Shown: positions 10,751 through 22,653 of the stretch, piece after piece
Numbering within the stretch: the first letter of the stretch is position 1
Layout of the letters: the number at the start of each line of letters is the position of its first letter
Assembly (NCBI GenBank): GCA_029449245.1
Contig: JANATF010000012.1
Coordinates: forward strand, 434,001-498,000
DNA: 64,000 nt
Source of the DNA: Mortierella alpina
Taxonomy: Eukaryota; Mortierellomycota; Mortierellomycetes; Mortierellales; Mortierellaceae
Direction: 5' to 3'
Made by a program: the position numbers and the translations under genes
The notes under the pieces: generated by a model
Seen by the model: the letters and a program-made list of their open reading frames with translations, nothing else
Databases searched by the model: none
Told to the model about the DNA's origin: nothing

Positions 10751-13061
10751 TTAACGACGTCCTCCACGACCGCCACGGAAACCGCCGCCACCGCCGCCGC
10801 GTCCTCCACGGAAGCCTCCCCGGCCTCCAAACCCGCCGCCTCGTCCTCCGCCAAATCCTCCACGTCCTCCGCCACCGCCGCGACGATCGTCCATGCGCTG
10901 CTCGAGCTCCGGTAGAGTCTTGGCGACCTCCAGTTTGATATTATCCAGATCGGTCCATTTGTTGCCCGCCAAGAAAATAGTGTTGCTATCGTCCACCTCC
11001 ACCTTCTCGGAGACAACATCAAACACAACGCCCGTCATGTCTTTGGTCATCCTCATGCCCTTCACCTCCTCGTATCCGAGTTTTGGGAAATTGCGGGTCA
11101 GAATATTGCGAACATATCCCGGGTGCTGAATCTCGTGTGACAGACGGAAGATCATGGTGGTGAATCCCTCTGCGGCAGACATGAGCGATCGGGCGCGGAC
11201 ACCTGCGCCATAACCCGAGATCTGGGCCAAAGCCGCCGCCAGAGCCTCGGTCGCGTCTCCGTTGAAACTTTCCTCGATCATGGACTCGGCAATGGGTTTG
11301 AACATCGGAACCACATTTTTAACGACCTTGGCTACGATATCAGCTGCATCCTGGGCCGTCGCTGCAATGATATCTTGAGGCTGCGGGGGTCCCGCTTTGA
11401 CCATTTCCATGCCTGCGCGACGCTGGATGTTCTGAATCATATATTCTTCCTGCGCCTTGAAGAATGTCACACAGACGCCCTTGCGTCCTGCACGACCCGT
11501 ACGGCCAGACCGATGCACATACGTCTCGACATCCTTGGGGGGTTGGCAGTTGATGACAAGATCGACCATGGGGATATCAATTCCACGGGCGAGAACATCT
11601 GTGCAGATGATGCACTTGACCTTGGCCTCACGGAACCCTTGAAGTGTCAGCTCGCGCTGCGCCTGAGGGATGTCGCCATGCAGCACCTTGGCATCAGCTC
11701 GGAGCTTCTCTGTCAGTCCCAGCTCATCTGCCTCTGCTTTCGTGTTGGCAAAGATGACGGTCAAACCACGGTTACCGCCATAGACCGCGACCACATCTCC
11801 AATGACGTCCTTGCGCGACTGCCAGGTCGATGGGATGGCATAATGACGAATGTTTTCATTGGTCTTGACGCGAGAGTTTCCGACCAAGTCCACGTTGATG
11901 TACTTTGGATCAAGGTACTTTTCAACCGTGCGTTTGATCCATTCTGGAGCTGTGGCGGAAAAGAGCAACGTCTGGTGCTTGGGTGCCGATGCTCCTCGGC
12001 TTTCCTTTTGAGTCTGGACGTGCTGTAGGACCTGCTCCATGTCTTCTGCAAAACCAATATCCAGCATTTGATCCGCCTCGTCCAAACAAACAAAGCTCAC
12101 ATTGTCGAGTCTCAAGTTGCCGCGGTTAATATGGTCCAGACAGCGACCGGGAGTTCCGATGACGACATCAACACCAGATCGGAGGTGAGCGGTCTGCTCG
12201 TGCATGGGCGTGCCGCCGTAGACACAGATGGATTTGAGACTGGGTGCAATGCCTGAAAACTCGTTCGAGACTTGAATGGCCAGATCACGAGTCGGTGCTA
12301 ATGCAGATTCATGTTCGGTCGCAGACGCAGTTCAGCCAGTGCGTCAACGATTCAAGGTAATGAGACTTGCCACTTTTGCCACCTGTTTTTGCTAGGATGC
12401 ACCTACCAAGTACGAGAACACGAGGGGCACGACCTCGGTCCAAATGGGACTTGTCCTTGAGCAAGATCTCTACCATGGGCAACGCGAACGCCAGGGTCTT
12501 TCCGGTACCAGTGCGCGCCCTTCCAAGAACGTCGTTTCCATCGTAGATGTGATCAAACGTTTCTGCTTGGATTGGGAACAAGGCATTGATTCCCCGCGAA
12601 GCTAATGCTGCAATAGTGGCGGGGGAGATACGGTACGAACTCATGCGAAGGTTCTCAGGAATGTCGTCGTGGGCTTCCTTCTCTGCGCCTGGCTCTGGTG
12701 TTGTGTCTCGCGGGGTGTCGGCTGGAGGCGGGGACATATCCAGACGAGCCCTCTTGGGTGCGGGCTTTGGGGTGTCCTTGCTCTTGCTCTTGGACTTTGA
12801 CTTTTCCTTAGTGTCCTCAGAGTCAGACTCGTCTGACGAAGAGTCGGCCTCCTTTCTGGACCGCTTCTCTTTCTTTTCCTTGTCCTTCTTTTCCTTCTTG
12901 TCTTTCTTTTCCTTTTTCTCCTTCTTGTCTTTCTTATCCTTCTTCTCTTTCTTGTCCTTCTTTTCCTCCTTCTTGTCCTCCTTCTTGACCTTATCCTTGC
13001 CCTCGGGATGTTCTGCTGACCGGAGGTTCATGCGTGTGGAGGGTTCCTCGACGGTAGGCAT
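10751..13061 (-). CDS. DDX21/DDX50-type nucleolar DEAD-box RNA helicase with GUCT domain
   Basis: Exons 12407-13061 and 10751-12297 give 733 residues; the 109-bp intron has donor GTAGGT and acceptor TTAG. The N-terminus (about residues 20-85) is almost pure Lys/Glu/Asp, typical of nucleolar targeting tails. The helicase core shows a Q-motif region (FPIQAETFDHI), ARTGTGKT (motif I), APTRDLAIQV (Ia, across the splice junction), IGTPGR, LDEADQML (II), LFSATAP (III), LARGIDIPMVDLVIN (V) and HRSGRTGRAGRKG (VI). A GUCT domain follows (MIFRLSHEIQHPGY to VEVDDSNTIFLA). The last roughly 45 residues are an RGG/FGG tail that binds RNA. GUCT helicases act in rRNA processing and RNA-structure unwinding in animals and plants. 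The combination here is the Gu/DDX21 architecture. The gene converges on the HSPA12-like gene, 181 bp apart. Confidence 0.92.
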
Positions 13062-13288
13062 TAGCAGTGGTGGTGGAGAGAAGAGATGGGGTGAATGAGT
13101 GAATAGAGGCAGAGGGCGTGAACATGAGCTTGTTGAAACGGCACTTTTTTTTTTTTTTGTTGAGAGTCACAAATACCGCGTCACGTCGGACTATGGTGTG
13201 AAGCGTACGGCAGAACACCATAACGCGTTGGAGTACTACCCCTGGGCTCTAGTCGTTCATCTTTCATGCGTTTACTCTCTAAGTGCGT

Positions 13289-15382
13289 TCACAGCGCAAG
13301 GTTGTAACGTCTCTCTATCTTGGTAAGGATCCAATGCAGCGCAGACCCCGACTGCCTGAGATCGATCCACCACATAAACACATCCAGTGAAACTACCTTA
13401 TATATGTACAAGATATACGCCCTGCACCACGCCTTAACACTCCGTGTCAATAGCGAGAGAGACACCTTATTCCTACCAGACACCAACGCCTGCCGAACGT
13501 TGGCCTTTTCAGCTTCAAGGATCACTTCGGCGCAATACCGCCCCATCACAGCAAACGTTCGCATCTGCGCCCCATCATCGACCCCTAAATCCTCATCCAA
13601 GGCCCGGAGCAGGTCGTTCGTCTTGAAGAGCAGCAAGAGATCCCGCGGCACTCTGGCCAGGATGTCTGCAATCTCCACCAGCCAGTTCCCAGCGCCCTGT
13701 GAGATTTTGGACGTCTCTGCTTTGTTGCGCACCTTTCGTGTCAACTCGGCTCCCTGGATTACATCCCAGTCCCGACCTGTCAAGATGCACGCAAACAGTT
13801 CATAAGCGTCAATCCCTCCTAGTTTCAAAGCCCTCCGTTTGATCTCCTCCTCATCCGACGCAATGACCGCAGTCCAGAGCTTTGCATAGTCCAGTCTAAA
13901 TTGTTGAGAGAGCTCTCGATACAATCCGTGGTCCAGCAGGATGATCTCAAAGTTGTGATGTGAAGGCGAGTTGGCAGGTTTGGGTCGAATCATGACATTG
14001 CCTGGGTGAGGATCACAATGCAGAAAGCCATCCTTGTAGATCATTTGCGAAAATGTACGCGCCATTTCCTTGGAAACCTCGGAGACCTTGATGTTGTGGG
14101 CGTGAAGATATGGCAGATCATCAATCCTGGACCCATCCATGACTAGAACAAAAACCCAGCAAAAATCGTAACGAAATGGTAAAGGAGGTATGAGTGACTG
14201 AGTGGTGGAAAACCCTGCGATCAATCGTGAAGCGGTTTTTACAAAGGGTATATACGAGACACACGTTACATTCCATGACAAGGACGCGTTTCTGGGCCCA
14301 AACCACCCCAGGGATCTTGACCGTGGAGGGGATTCCTGAGGCCCGAGCACGATTAAAGTTAGCCTCTGTTCTTGCTGCATTCTTGGCCTCATATCGGAAA
14401 TCCAGCTCCTTGGGCAAGTTGTCCTGGATCTCCTCACTAAGCCAAAAGAACTCGAACTCTGGGAACGCGTACGCGATGAATTTTGTGAGCGCCGAGATGG
14501 TCCGCATGTCAATCTCAGAAAACTCGCTCAGTGCAGGGTGCTGAATCTTGACTGCAACGTCCTGGCCGTCCTTCAGAGTCGCCCTGTGAACCTGAGCCAG
14601 AGAGGCCACTCCTATTGGCTCGATATTGAAGGACGAAAAGACATCGGACAGTGGCTGACCAAGATCGGAGAGGAAGAGTGCTTGAATGGACTCTAAGGAG
14701 GATGGAGCACAGCGGTCCTGGAGAGGTTCCATGGTCCTTGTCCACTCCTCTGGGAGGAGGTACTTCAAGCTGGCAAGGTGCTGTCCCTGTATTGATTCAA
14801 TGAGTACAGCAGATCACACATGTGTAAGAAACCCGATTGCGATCAAGGGGAGACGGACATGGCCAAAGCGCAGAGGTAAGAAAATCGTGAGGAGCTTCTT
14901 ACCAGTTTGATGTAGATCCCTCCGTTTTCTCTCATCATCCTCATGACCCTCTCTGCGCTCCGCTTGTGGAGTCTGCGTCTGCGTATCCGCCTCTCTATCT
15001 CGTCCTCGGCCTTGTCCTTGTTGAGGTCGCGGTTCCCATAGCTCAACGAGTACTTGTAGTCATACCCCGTCACCACCACAGCCTCTGCGGCCAGAAGCAC
15101 TCTACGAACCGCATGGGTTTTGTGCTTGAACAGGTCGCTGGTATAATACAGAAAGGCACCTGTCGTCAGTGAGGCGAGGGTCAGGGAGACCCTCAAGGGA
15201 ACACGCCGCGGGAGTGGGAAGGAGGTGGGAAATAAAGTAGAAAGTGGTCGCTGACCCGAAGCGGTCCACGGGCGCAGTACACCCTTGCAAGGCTGTGGAG
15301 TGTGGCGAAGTGCCCCTTTCGAGCTGCACATGCCCGCGGCCATGGCAGCAGCGGCAGACACCACTGGCCTTGTCATTGGCAT
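13289..15382 (-). CDS. ABC1/UbiB-family atypical kinase, ADCK1/Mcp2 type, mitochondrial
   Basis: Three exons (14903-15382, 14270-14786, 13289-14142) encode 616 residues with all junctions in phase. The N-terminus is Ala/Ser/Arg-rich, as in a mitochondrial presequence, and is followed by a possible membrane segment near residues 58-75 (RVSLTLASLTTGAFLYY). Family motifs are clear: the KxGQ motif KLGQHLASLKYLLPEEW formed across intron 1, VAVKIQHP near residue 237, VLVMEFMDG formed across intron 2, HCDPHPGNVM near residue 375, and LLDHGLYREL with DHG in place of DFG. DHG followed by LY is typical of the ADCK1/ADCK5 branch, whose yeast member is Mcp2/Cqd-type. These proteins act in the inner membrane or intermembrane space on mitochondrial lipid and coenzyme Q homeostasis. 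The ATG at 15382 is chosen because the longer frame lacks an ATG. Confidence 0.9.
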
Positions 15383-15556
15383 TGAATGAGAGAATGAGGG
15401 AGTGAGAAAGTGAAAGAGAACAAGTGCGGTTCCCAATGGGACCGTTGCGCTCAGACTAAATAAGCCACGTCTTGGACGAGGCTCTTCGCGGCCTTTGATT
15501 CTTCAAGCAAGCAATTCACAGCAGTTCACACCAACAGCATTAACACTCCAACAACC

Positions 15557-16968
15557 ATGGGCATCGGACCAGATCTGCCACCGCACCTGCAAAAGACCCG
15601 CGTGCAGAGCAGCCACAGCGACAGCGACAGAGAGGAGGATAGCGACGACAATAGCATCGGTCCCAACATTGGACCCAGTGTCGTGCCCAGCATCGGTCCA
15701 AGCATCGGTCCAAGCAGACCCCCACCACCACAACAGGAGGTCGCGTCCTCCGAGGACTTTGCGCCCGCTCTTCCACCAGAGCTCCTCGAGGCTAGAAAGA
15801 AAGCAAACGCCCAAGCCCCGTCGTACTCGTCCTCAGAACGTTCAAAGCGTGTTCTCGGCCCCACCTTACCACCTACTGCCTCCACAGCCTCCACAGTCTC
15901 CAGTCATCAATACAACCACAGCGACGACAGCGAAGATGATGATATAGTTGGACCCGTCCTACCCTCGGAATCGGATCGAGACTCGCTATCCAAACAAAGC
16001 AGGATCCAAGCATTTGAAGAACGAGCCGAGAGGATGCGGAGGAAGCTTGCTGGCGTAAGGACTGGATCTCTCTATCTATATGGCAGTATAAGAGAGGACA
16101 TAGGACCATGTTGCTTCACGCACTAACCAAGCATCTTTTTGCTCCTATGCTCTGGATCAGGATGACGAGGAAGCTGCAGCCAAGAATGCAAAGCCCACAA
16201 GAGCCGAGTGGATGATGGTCCCACCAGAGTCTAGAATTCTTGGAGGTAGTTGCTATTTCAAGAGCCTTCTTCCCTTCTTTCCTCCAGCATGGGTTGTTAT
16301 CACAGCACTTGAGCTGATCTTACCTCCCCTCCTCTCCTCTACATGAATCCGATAATGCATAGACGATCCACTAAAGGTCACGGCCAGGACATTCCTAATG
16401 CGTGAACACAAGCCTCAGGATGCTTCACTATGGACTGAAACACCTGCAGACCGCGAAAAACGACTGAGAGGGGACTCTCGGGACGATGGCGAAGGACCCA
16501 GCAGTGGTCGACACAAGAAATCGAAGCGTCGTGGAAGCGATGATGACGAGCCACAACCTCGTTCCAGGGCCGATATTGAACGCGAGGAACAGATCCGAAA
16601 GTACAATGTATGGTTTGCCGGTTTGCCCAGCCCCATCTGTTTGTTTTGTCCTTCCTGCTCGCACATGAATCAAGGACTATAATAGATGCCCTGTTGTTGA
16701 CCTTTCGCCTGATATCTTTTTGATCCCCTAGGCGGAGAAAAGAGCCGAGTCTTTGTTCGACTCACATGCAAACAAGTACGTCAAGTCCAAGGCCTGGCAA
16801 AAGCACGACGACAAGGCGCATGACAATCCATCTGCAAGACCCTTTGACCGTGAGAAGGATGTCCTGGGAGGCCGCAAGATCGATCATCGTCAGCGGGATG
16901 AGCTAGTCAAGAACGCTATGGATCTAGGATCCAAGTTCTCGCGAGGCAAAAAGAGCGCGTTCTTGTAA
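15557..16968 (+). CDS. GPALPP-motif (DUF3752) protein
   Basis: Four exons (15557-16054, 16161-16245, 16363-16607, 16732-16968) encode 354 residues. The N-terminal third is acidic and Ser-rich and carries repeated GPALPP-type motifs: IGPDLPP, FAPALPPELLEA, VLGPTLPP and IVGPVLP. The C-terminal part matches the GPALPP1/DUF3752 pattern: AEWMMVPPESRILG, DDPLKVTARTFLMRE, the WTETPADREKRL stretch, a Lys/Arg-rich linker, and a closing DEKAH-like segment ending in LGSKFSRGKKSAFL. Such proteins are nuclear and have been linked to the spliceosome, but their activity is not defined. The gene is divergent from the ABC1-kinase gene, with only 174 bp between start codons, so the two probably share a promoter region. 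Confidence 0.86.
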
Positions 16969-17265
16969 ATCATAGACTTTGTCCTATCTATCTATCCCCA
17001 CATTTTTTTCCCTTGTAGTTGTACGCATTCATCTTGTCGGCCAATGACTCTCTTTAGTGATGTTGGCAGCCTAAGCCCTTCAAACTTCAAGGTAGAGCAG
17101 TAAGTGCCCTGGTGAAGATCCGTACATAGTAGGCAACGGGCTGGTATCTAATAGTTTTTATATTCTTACGTAAAAATACATCCTTGTGCCTGGCCTGAGG
17201 CATACGGAAATATTGAACCCTTCGACTTTGCATTGAAGGGAAGGAGGAAGGGAAGGACATTTCTT

Positions 17266-19143
<1,878 letters not shown>

Positions 19144-19447
19144 GGCGGGCGAATCAGAGCTGGAAGAACGAGGTAAGGGAGAGGTGGGGTTCAAGAAGCA
19201 AGCAGAGGAGGGTTGTGGAAAGAAGAAAAGTGAGCAAAAGAAAAAGTGAGGCAAACTTTGTTCGTGCCTCGTTTTTTTTTTGGGGCAGATTCCCAAGACC
19301 AAATTTTCATATGGGATCAAACAGCATGAGCGCCCCGCCAGGCACAAGCACAAAAATAACCTCTCCCTCCACTACTTCTCCGCAACTTACTGTATCCATC
19401 ACTCCAAAAGAGATTAAAATGTGCGGCGAAGATAAAATGACTGTACT

Positions 19448-19470
19448 GTCAGAATACTTAAAATGACATG
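19448..19470 (+). repeat. Left copy of a 23-bp direct repeat bounding the repeat island
   Basis: This 23-bp sequence (GTCAGAATACTTAAAATGAC plus ATG) is repeated exactly and in the same orientation at 22007-22029. The two copies lie about 2.56 kb apart and bracket the repeat island. Confidence 0.85.
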
Positions 19471-19521
19471 AATGTCATATTAACAAATTCTGCTCAAAAA
19501 GTACCTTTGCTGACATTGCAA

Positions 19522-19561
19522 AAAAGATAAACTGACATGCCGAGATGTCAGTTTATCTTTT
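19522..19561. repeat. Perfect hairpin at the left end of the foldback element
   Basis: Two 17-nt arms (AAAAGATAAACTGACAT and its exact complement) surround a 6-nt loop, GCCGAG. The right arm is also the left terminus of the foldback element at 19545-19788. Confidence 0.92.
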
Positions 19562-19788
19562 GAACTTCAGGATAATATGACATTGGCTCTTCTCAAATAT
19601 GATTTTGTGAATTTATATTTACATGGCGATTGTGCGCCTCTTCACAAGTGCATGCATGTGCATGAACGGAGAGGTGCAGCAGCGCCATGTAAATTTCTTT
19701 TATTTTTTTTTTATTTTTTTTTAATTTGATATTTGAGTAGAGCCATTGACTGTCATAATATCCTGACTGGAAAAAGATATACTGACAT
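19545..19788. mobile_element. 244-bp foldback (MITE-like) element with about 110-bp inverted arms
   Basis: The element starts ATGTCAGTTTATCTTTT and ends in the complement, AAAAAGATATACTGACAT. The inverted arms stay similar for about 110 bp each: CAGGATAATATGACATTGG against CAGGATATTATGACAGTCAATGG, then GCTCTTCTCAAATAT against GCTCTACTCAAATAT, then TTTACATGGCG on both. The centre is the palindromic GTGCATGCATGTGCATG. The right arm carries an expanded A/T tract (about 19697-19722). No coding capacity is visible, so it would be non-autonomous. No clear target-site duplication is seen, because each end is embedded in a further hairpin. A structural or unstable palindrome unrelated to transposition is the alternative. 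Confidence 0.75.
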
Positions 19789-19842
19789 GGCCATTCTGCA
19801 TGCATGGCAGAATATCTTTTGAGATTCAGGATAATATGACAT
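19772..19842. repeat. Right-end hairpin plus a third partial copy of the arm
   Basis: Arms of 18 nt with two mismatches (19772-19789 and 19803-19820) surround a 13-nt loop. From about 19803 to 19842 the sequence repeats the element's left arm (ATATCTTTTGAGATTCAGGA, then TAATATGACATTC) in direct orientation. This looks like a neighbouring fragment of the same repeat family. Confidence 0.7.
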
Positions 19843-20059
19843 TCTTTTTGAAGGAAAATCCACCTAAAGAACCATTCTAACGCATTGTTTTGGCCTGTGC
19901 CTATGACGAAAGCCTTTGGATAGTGAGGGTATGCACTGATACTGGTCGAGAGTAGGGTGTGACGTACAAGGACATAGATCTATAGCTTACCATCGTTTCA
20001 ACTGCTTTACAAGCTGCTGTCGCACATTTTACACAGGTTGCAGTATAAATATCGTGGTG

Positions 20060-20547
20060 ATTGTTTTTTTCCCTTGAGTGAAGGATACAAGTATGGAAAA
20101 GTCAACACTTCTCTTGCGTGGAGGGAATAGTCATGAGAATGTTTTTTTTTCCTTGCGTGGAGGGGGATAGCGGTGGAAAAGTTCAACTTTTCTCTTACAT
20201 GGCGTGAAAGCCTAGAAAAGTTGAAGATTTCTCTTACTTGGCATGGACAAGTTCAACTTTTCTCTTACATGGCGTGAAAGCCTAGAAAAGTTGAAGATTT
20301 CTCTTACTTGGCATGGACAAGTTCAACTTTTCTCTTACATGGCGTGAAAGTCTAGAAAAGTTGAAGATTTCTCTTACTTGGCATGGACAAGTTCAACTTT
20401 TCTCTTACATGGCGTGAAAGCCTAGAAAAGTTGAAGATTTCTCTTACTTGGCATGGACAAGTTCAACTTTTCTCTTACATGGCGTGAAAGCCTTAGAAAC
20501 GTTGAAGATTTCTCTAACATGGCATGGACAAGTTCAACATTTCCCTT
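20060..20547 (+). repeat. 70-bp minisatellite, about five units, with degenerate older units upstream
   Basis: Units recur every 70 bp. The landmark CCTAGAAAAG or a close variant begins at 20211, 20281, 20351, 20421 and 20491. The middle units are nearly identical and the last is diverged. Each unit contains TTCAACTTTTCT and its complement AGAAAAGTTGAA about 20 nt apart, so each can fold into a hairpin. Each 70-bp unit is itself two diverged 35-bp halves sharing TTTCTCTTAC(A/T)TGGC(G/A)TG. From about 20060 to 20180 there are older fragments (TTCTCTTGCGTGGAGGG). No open frame runs through it. Confidence 0.9.
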
Positions 20548-20602
20548 GCGATTATGCGCCTCTCCACAGGTGCATGTACGGAGAGGTACAGCAGCGCCAT
20601 GC
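20548..20602. repeat. Second copy of the hairpin module at the centre of the foldback element
   Basis: The module GCGATTATGCGCCTCTCCAC ... GGAGAGGT ... CAGCAGCGCCATG closely matches 19625-19689 in the foldback element's centre. GCGCCTCTCC can pair with GGAGAGGT and GCGC, so it is itself hairpin-forming. It ends the minisatellite and is followed by an A-rich tract (about 20603-20627). Confidence 0.7.
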
Positions 20603-20629
20603 AAAAAACAAAAAAAAAAAAAAAAAGGT

Positions 20630-21898
20630 ATATTTAAAAGAGGCTACCTGTGAGGGGAAAACTCCTCGTTATGTCGTTATTTTACCTTGAGTGAGTAGAG
20701 ATGTCTTTTGTTCATCTTGAGGGAGGTTTTTTTATAACAATAATGTAGCAAATAGTTCTACGTAAAGTTGATCATTGGCCACATCGTCAGATAGAATGGA
20801 TATGCTCACACTTACCACGCCCCAGCGGTCAATGGACTACAGCAAGCAACATACTATCACGTACCAATTTGCGCTACAATTTGAGTCTGCAATAAGTAGA
20901 CTGGTAGAGTGTTCAAGGAAGTAGGGGGTCTACTGTTTCTTTCCGTGGCGTGAAAAGTGGCGAAACAGCTGCAAAGAGCAATAATGTAAATCGTGAAGGG
21001 AATGGAGATGAAATGCCAGAGCAAGCCGCGATAGAGAGACATAGAATGCACCCAAAGAAGACCCCCAGTGCATCAAGAATTGCTGGAAGAGAGAGTGTGA
21101 CGCGGATGAGGGACGTACAAGCAGTGGACAAGTGTATTAGCCCTTCCCAGTGTGACATCAAGCAAGTTGTGATAGAACTAAACGCTACAGTGCTCATCAC
21201 GTAGGGACAGAAACCGACGGCAGCCTCCTATCAGTCCTATACAACGGTAGCAACTGATTCCAACCCTAGCTTCTTTGGTGCCAGCATAACCCAGTCATCA
21301 ATGCGTATATTTCCAATATGCTAACAAGAAGAGGTGGGCTGACTATCGCACTGCTGCCATTCATTCACAATTGGATCATATCAGGAATGTTGCGCTTATA
21401 TGGCGCGCGGCAGTGATGCAGTCAGTGCACCTTACAAAAGAAATATAGACATTCTAAAGGTACCACTCTCACACTAGCACGCCTATCTACGAGGCAGCCT
21501 TTGTGTTTGTGTTCGTATGTGTGCTTTAAACGCCCCTCACTTGGATACATATGCAATCTAAGAGAAAAGAAAGTTGCCTCTTCACAAACTAGCGTAAAAA
21601 AGAGAGGATATAGCACGCAGTTGTTACCCTGCTTGTACAGGATGCGTGAAGAGCAGCAGCTATTCGTATGGACGTCAACGCCTCATTTGTAATAGTAGAT
21701 ACAGACGGCATATGCTTCTACTTCCTCGCATCGCCAGATCTAGGGCTGCGAAATACCGCGTTTCGGTAGGAGCTACCTTCAGTTCCGTTTCATTCGAGAG
21801 GAGATGGCACTGCGATTCTGAAAATAATTCCTTGTCATATACACGTCCACCGTTATCCCCAAGCCAAAAAGAAGCCATTTCACCCTCATCTAGATGAA
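20630..21898. other. Interior of the repeat island, no gene seen
   Basis: Frames here are short and overlap on both strands. None shows a transposase, integrase or reverse-transcriptase motif. It may be old, decayed element interior or plain spacer. Confidence 0.4.
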
Positions 21899-22048
21899 GT
21901 CATGTCATATTATCAGGTTATTCTGACTTTTGAGCATGTCATTCTATCTTTTGGGCAATGTCATTTTAAGAAAAAAAAGCAGCTTTCTGACTTATTCTGA
22001 CATCATGTCAGAATACTTAAAATGACATGTCATGTCAGTTTATCTTTT
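21899..22048. repeat. Right repeat cluster of the island
   Basis: This cluster reuses the element's vocabulary: ATGTCATATTATCAGG is an inverted form of the arm, TTATTCTGAC with its inverted partner lies near 21990-22010, the 23-bp direct repeat is at 22007-22029, and an exact 17-bp copy of the foldback terminus (ATGTCAGTTTATCTTTT) is at 22032-22048. The motif TGACAT/ATGTCA occurs many times. It ends about 120 bp from the tRNA-Phe gene. Confidence 0.75.
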
Positions 22049-22170
22049 CCCTAAAATGTGCAACGATCCAAAAGGTCCAAAGCCGCGGCAGAATCGGCGG
22101 GCTGCAAAAAGCAGCAAAAAACAGCAGTTATGACAAAAAAATGAATTCAGCTGTTATCAACTGGATGCTT

Positions 22171-22195
22171 TGCGACTTGTGTGGATTGAACACAC

Positions 22196-22236
<41 letters not shown>

Positions 22237-22243
22237 AAGTCGC
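22171..22243 (-). tRNA. tRNA-Phe (anticodon GAA), intronless
   Basis: On the minus strand a 73-nt cloverleaf runs from GCGACTT to the complementary AAGTCGC plus discriminator A. It has the A box TTAGCTCAGTTGGGAGAGC, the anticodon loop ACTGAAGAT (GAA, Phe) and the B box GTTCAATCC. No intron interrupts the anticodon arm. A run of seven T (minus strand) about 30 nt downstream can terminate RNA polymerase III. Confidence 0.95.
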
Positions 22244-22347
22244 TTTGAGCCAATCAGATTGGAGCAGATGAAACTGGACGATTCTTAGATTACTATTATC
22301 CTGAGGTTGTTTGGCAGTCACAAAGGCCACGCCACTAATTATTTTGA

Positions 22348-22355
22348 TGACGTCA
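22348..22355. promoter_or_regulatory. CRE/ATF-type palindrome TGACGTCA
   Basis: A perfect 8-bp palindrome recognised by CREB/ATF-type bZIP factors lies between the two divergently placed tRNA genes. Whether it is used is unknown. Confidence 0.4.
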
Positions 22356-22423
22356 CCGTATTATATTGGATTATACTTTACTCTTAAAATGTTCCAGTTG
22401 TTTCAACTTCCATCAAATAAGTG

Positions 22424-22495
22424 GCCAATGTAGTATAATGGTTAGTATATCTCGTTGTGGCCGAGACGATCCTGGTTCGATTCCAGGCATTGGCA
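22424..22495 (+). tRNA. tRNA-His (anticodon GTG)
   Basis: A 72-nt cloverleaf starts at GCCAATG and ends at CATTGGC with discriminator A. It has the A box TAGTATAATGGTTAGTAT, the anticodon GTG within CGTTGTGGCCGAG, and the B box GGTTCGATTCC. Eukaryotic tRNA-His receives its extra G at position -1 after transcription, so its absence here is expected. A T5 run starts at about 22499 and is a polymerase III terminator. Confidence 0.96.
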
Positions 22496-22653
22496 CACTT
22501 TTTGCCTCGATTTTTGGTGGGACTTTCTAGCGATTTTTCAACTCTTGTCGCTCGATCTTAAGATGTAAGAATGCCAGGGCTTCTTTTTATTTGTTCAAGG
22601 AAAGTATGTGTGTATGTGTGGACAGCTGTAATCCTTTTTATTATTATGCTTTG

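Noticed and set aside
20060-20547. Possible CRISPR-like array
   Set aside because: Units are contiguous tandem copies with no unique spacers, in a eukaryotic genome.
20913-21204. Possible transposase remnant inside the repeat island
   Set aside because: Frames on both strands were read; no DDE, RT, integrase or Rep/helicase motif was found.
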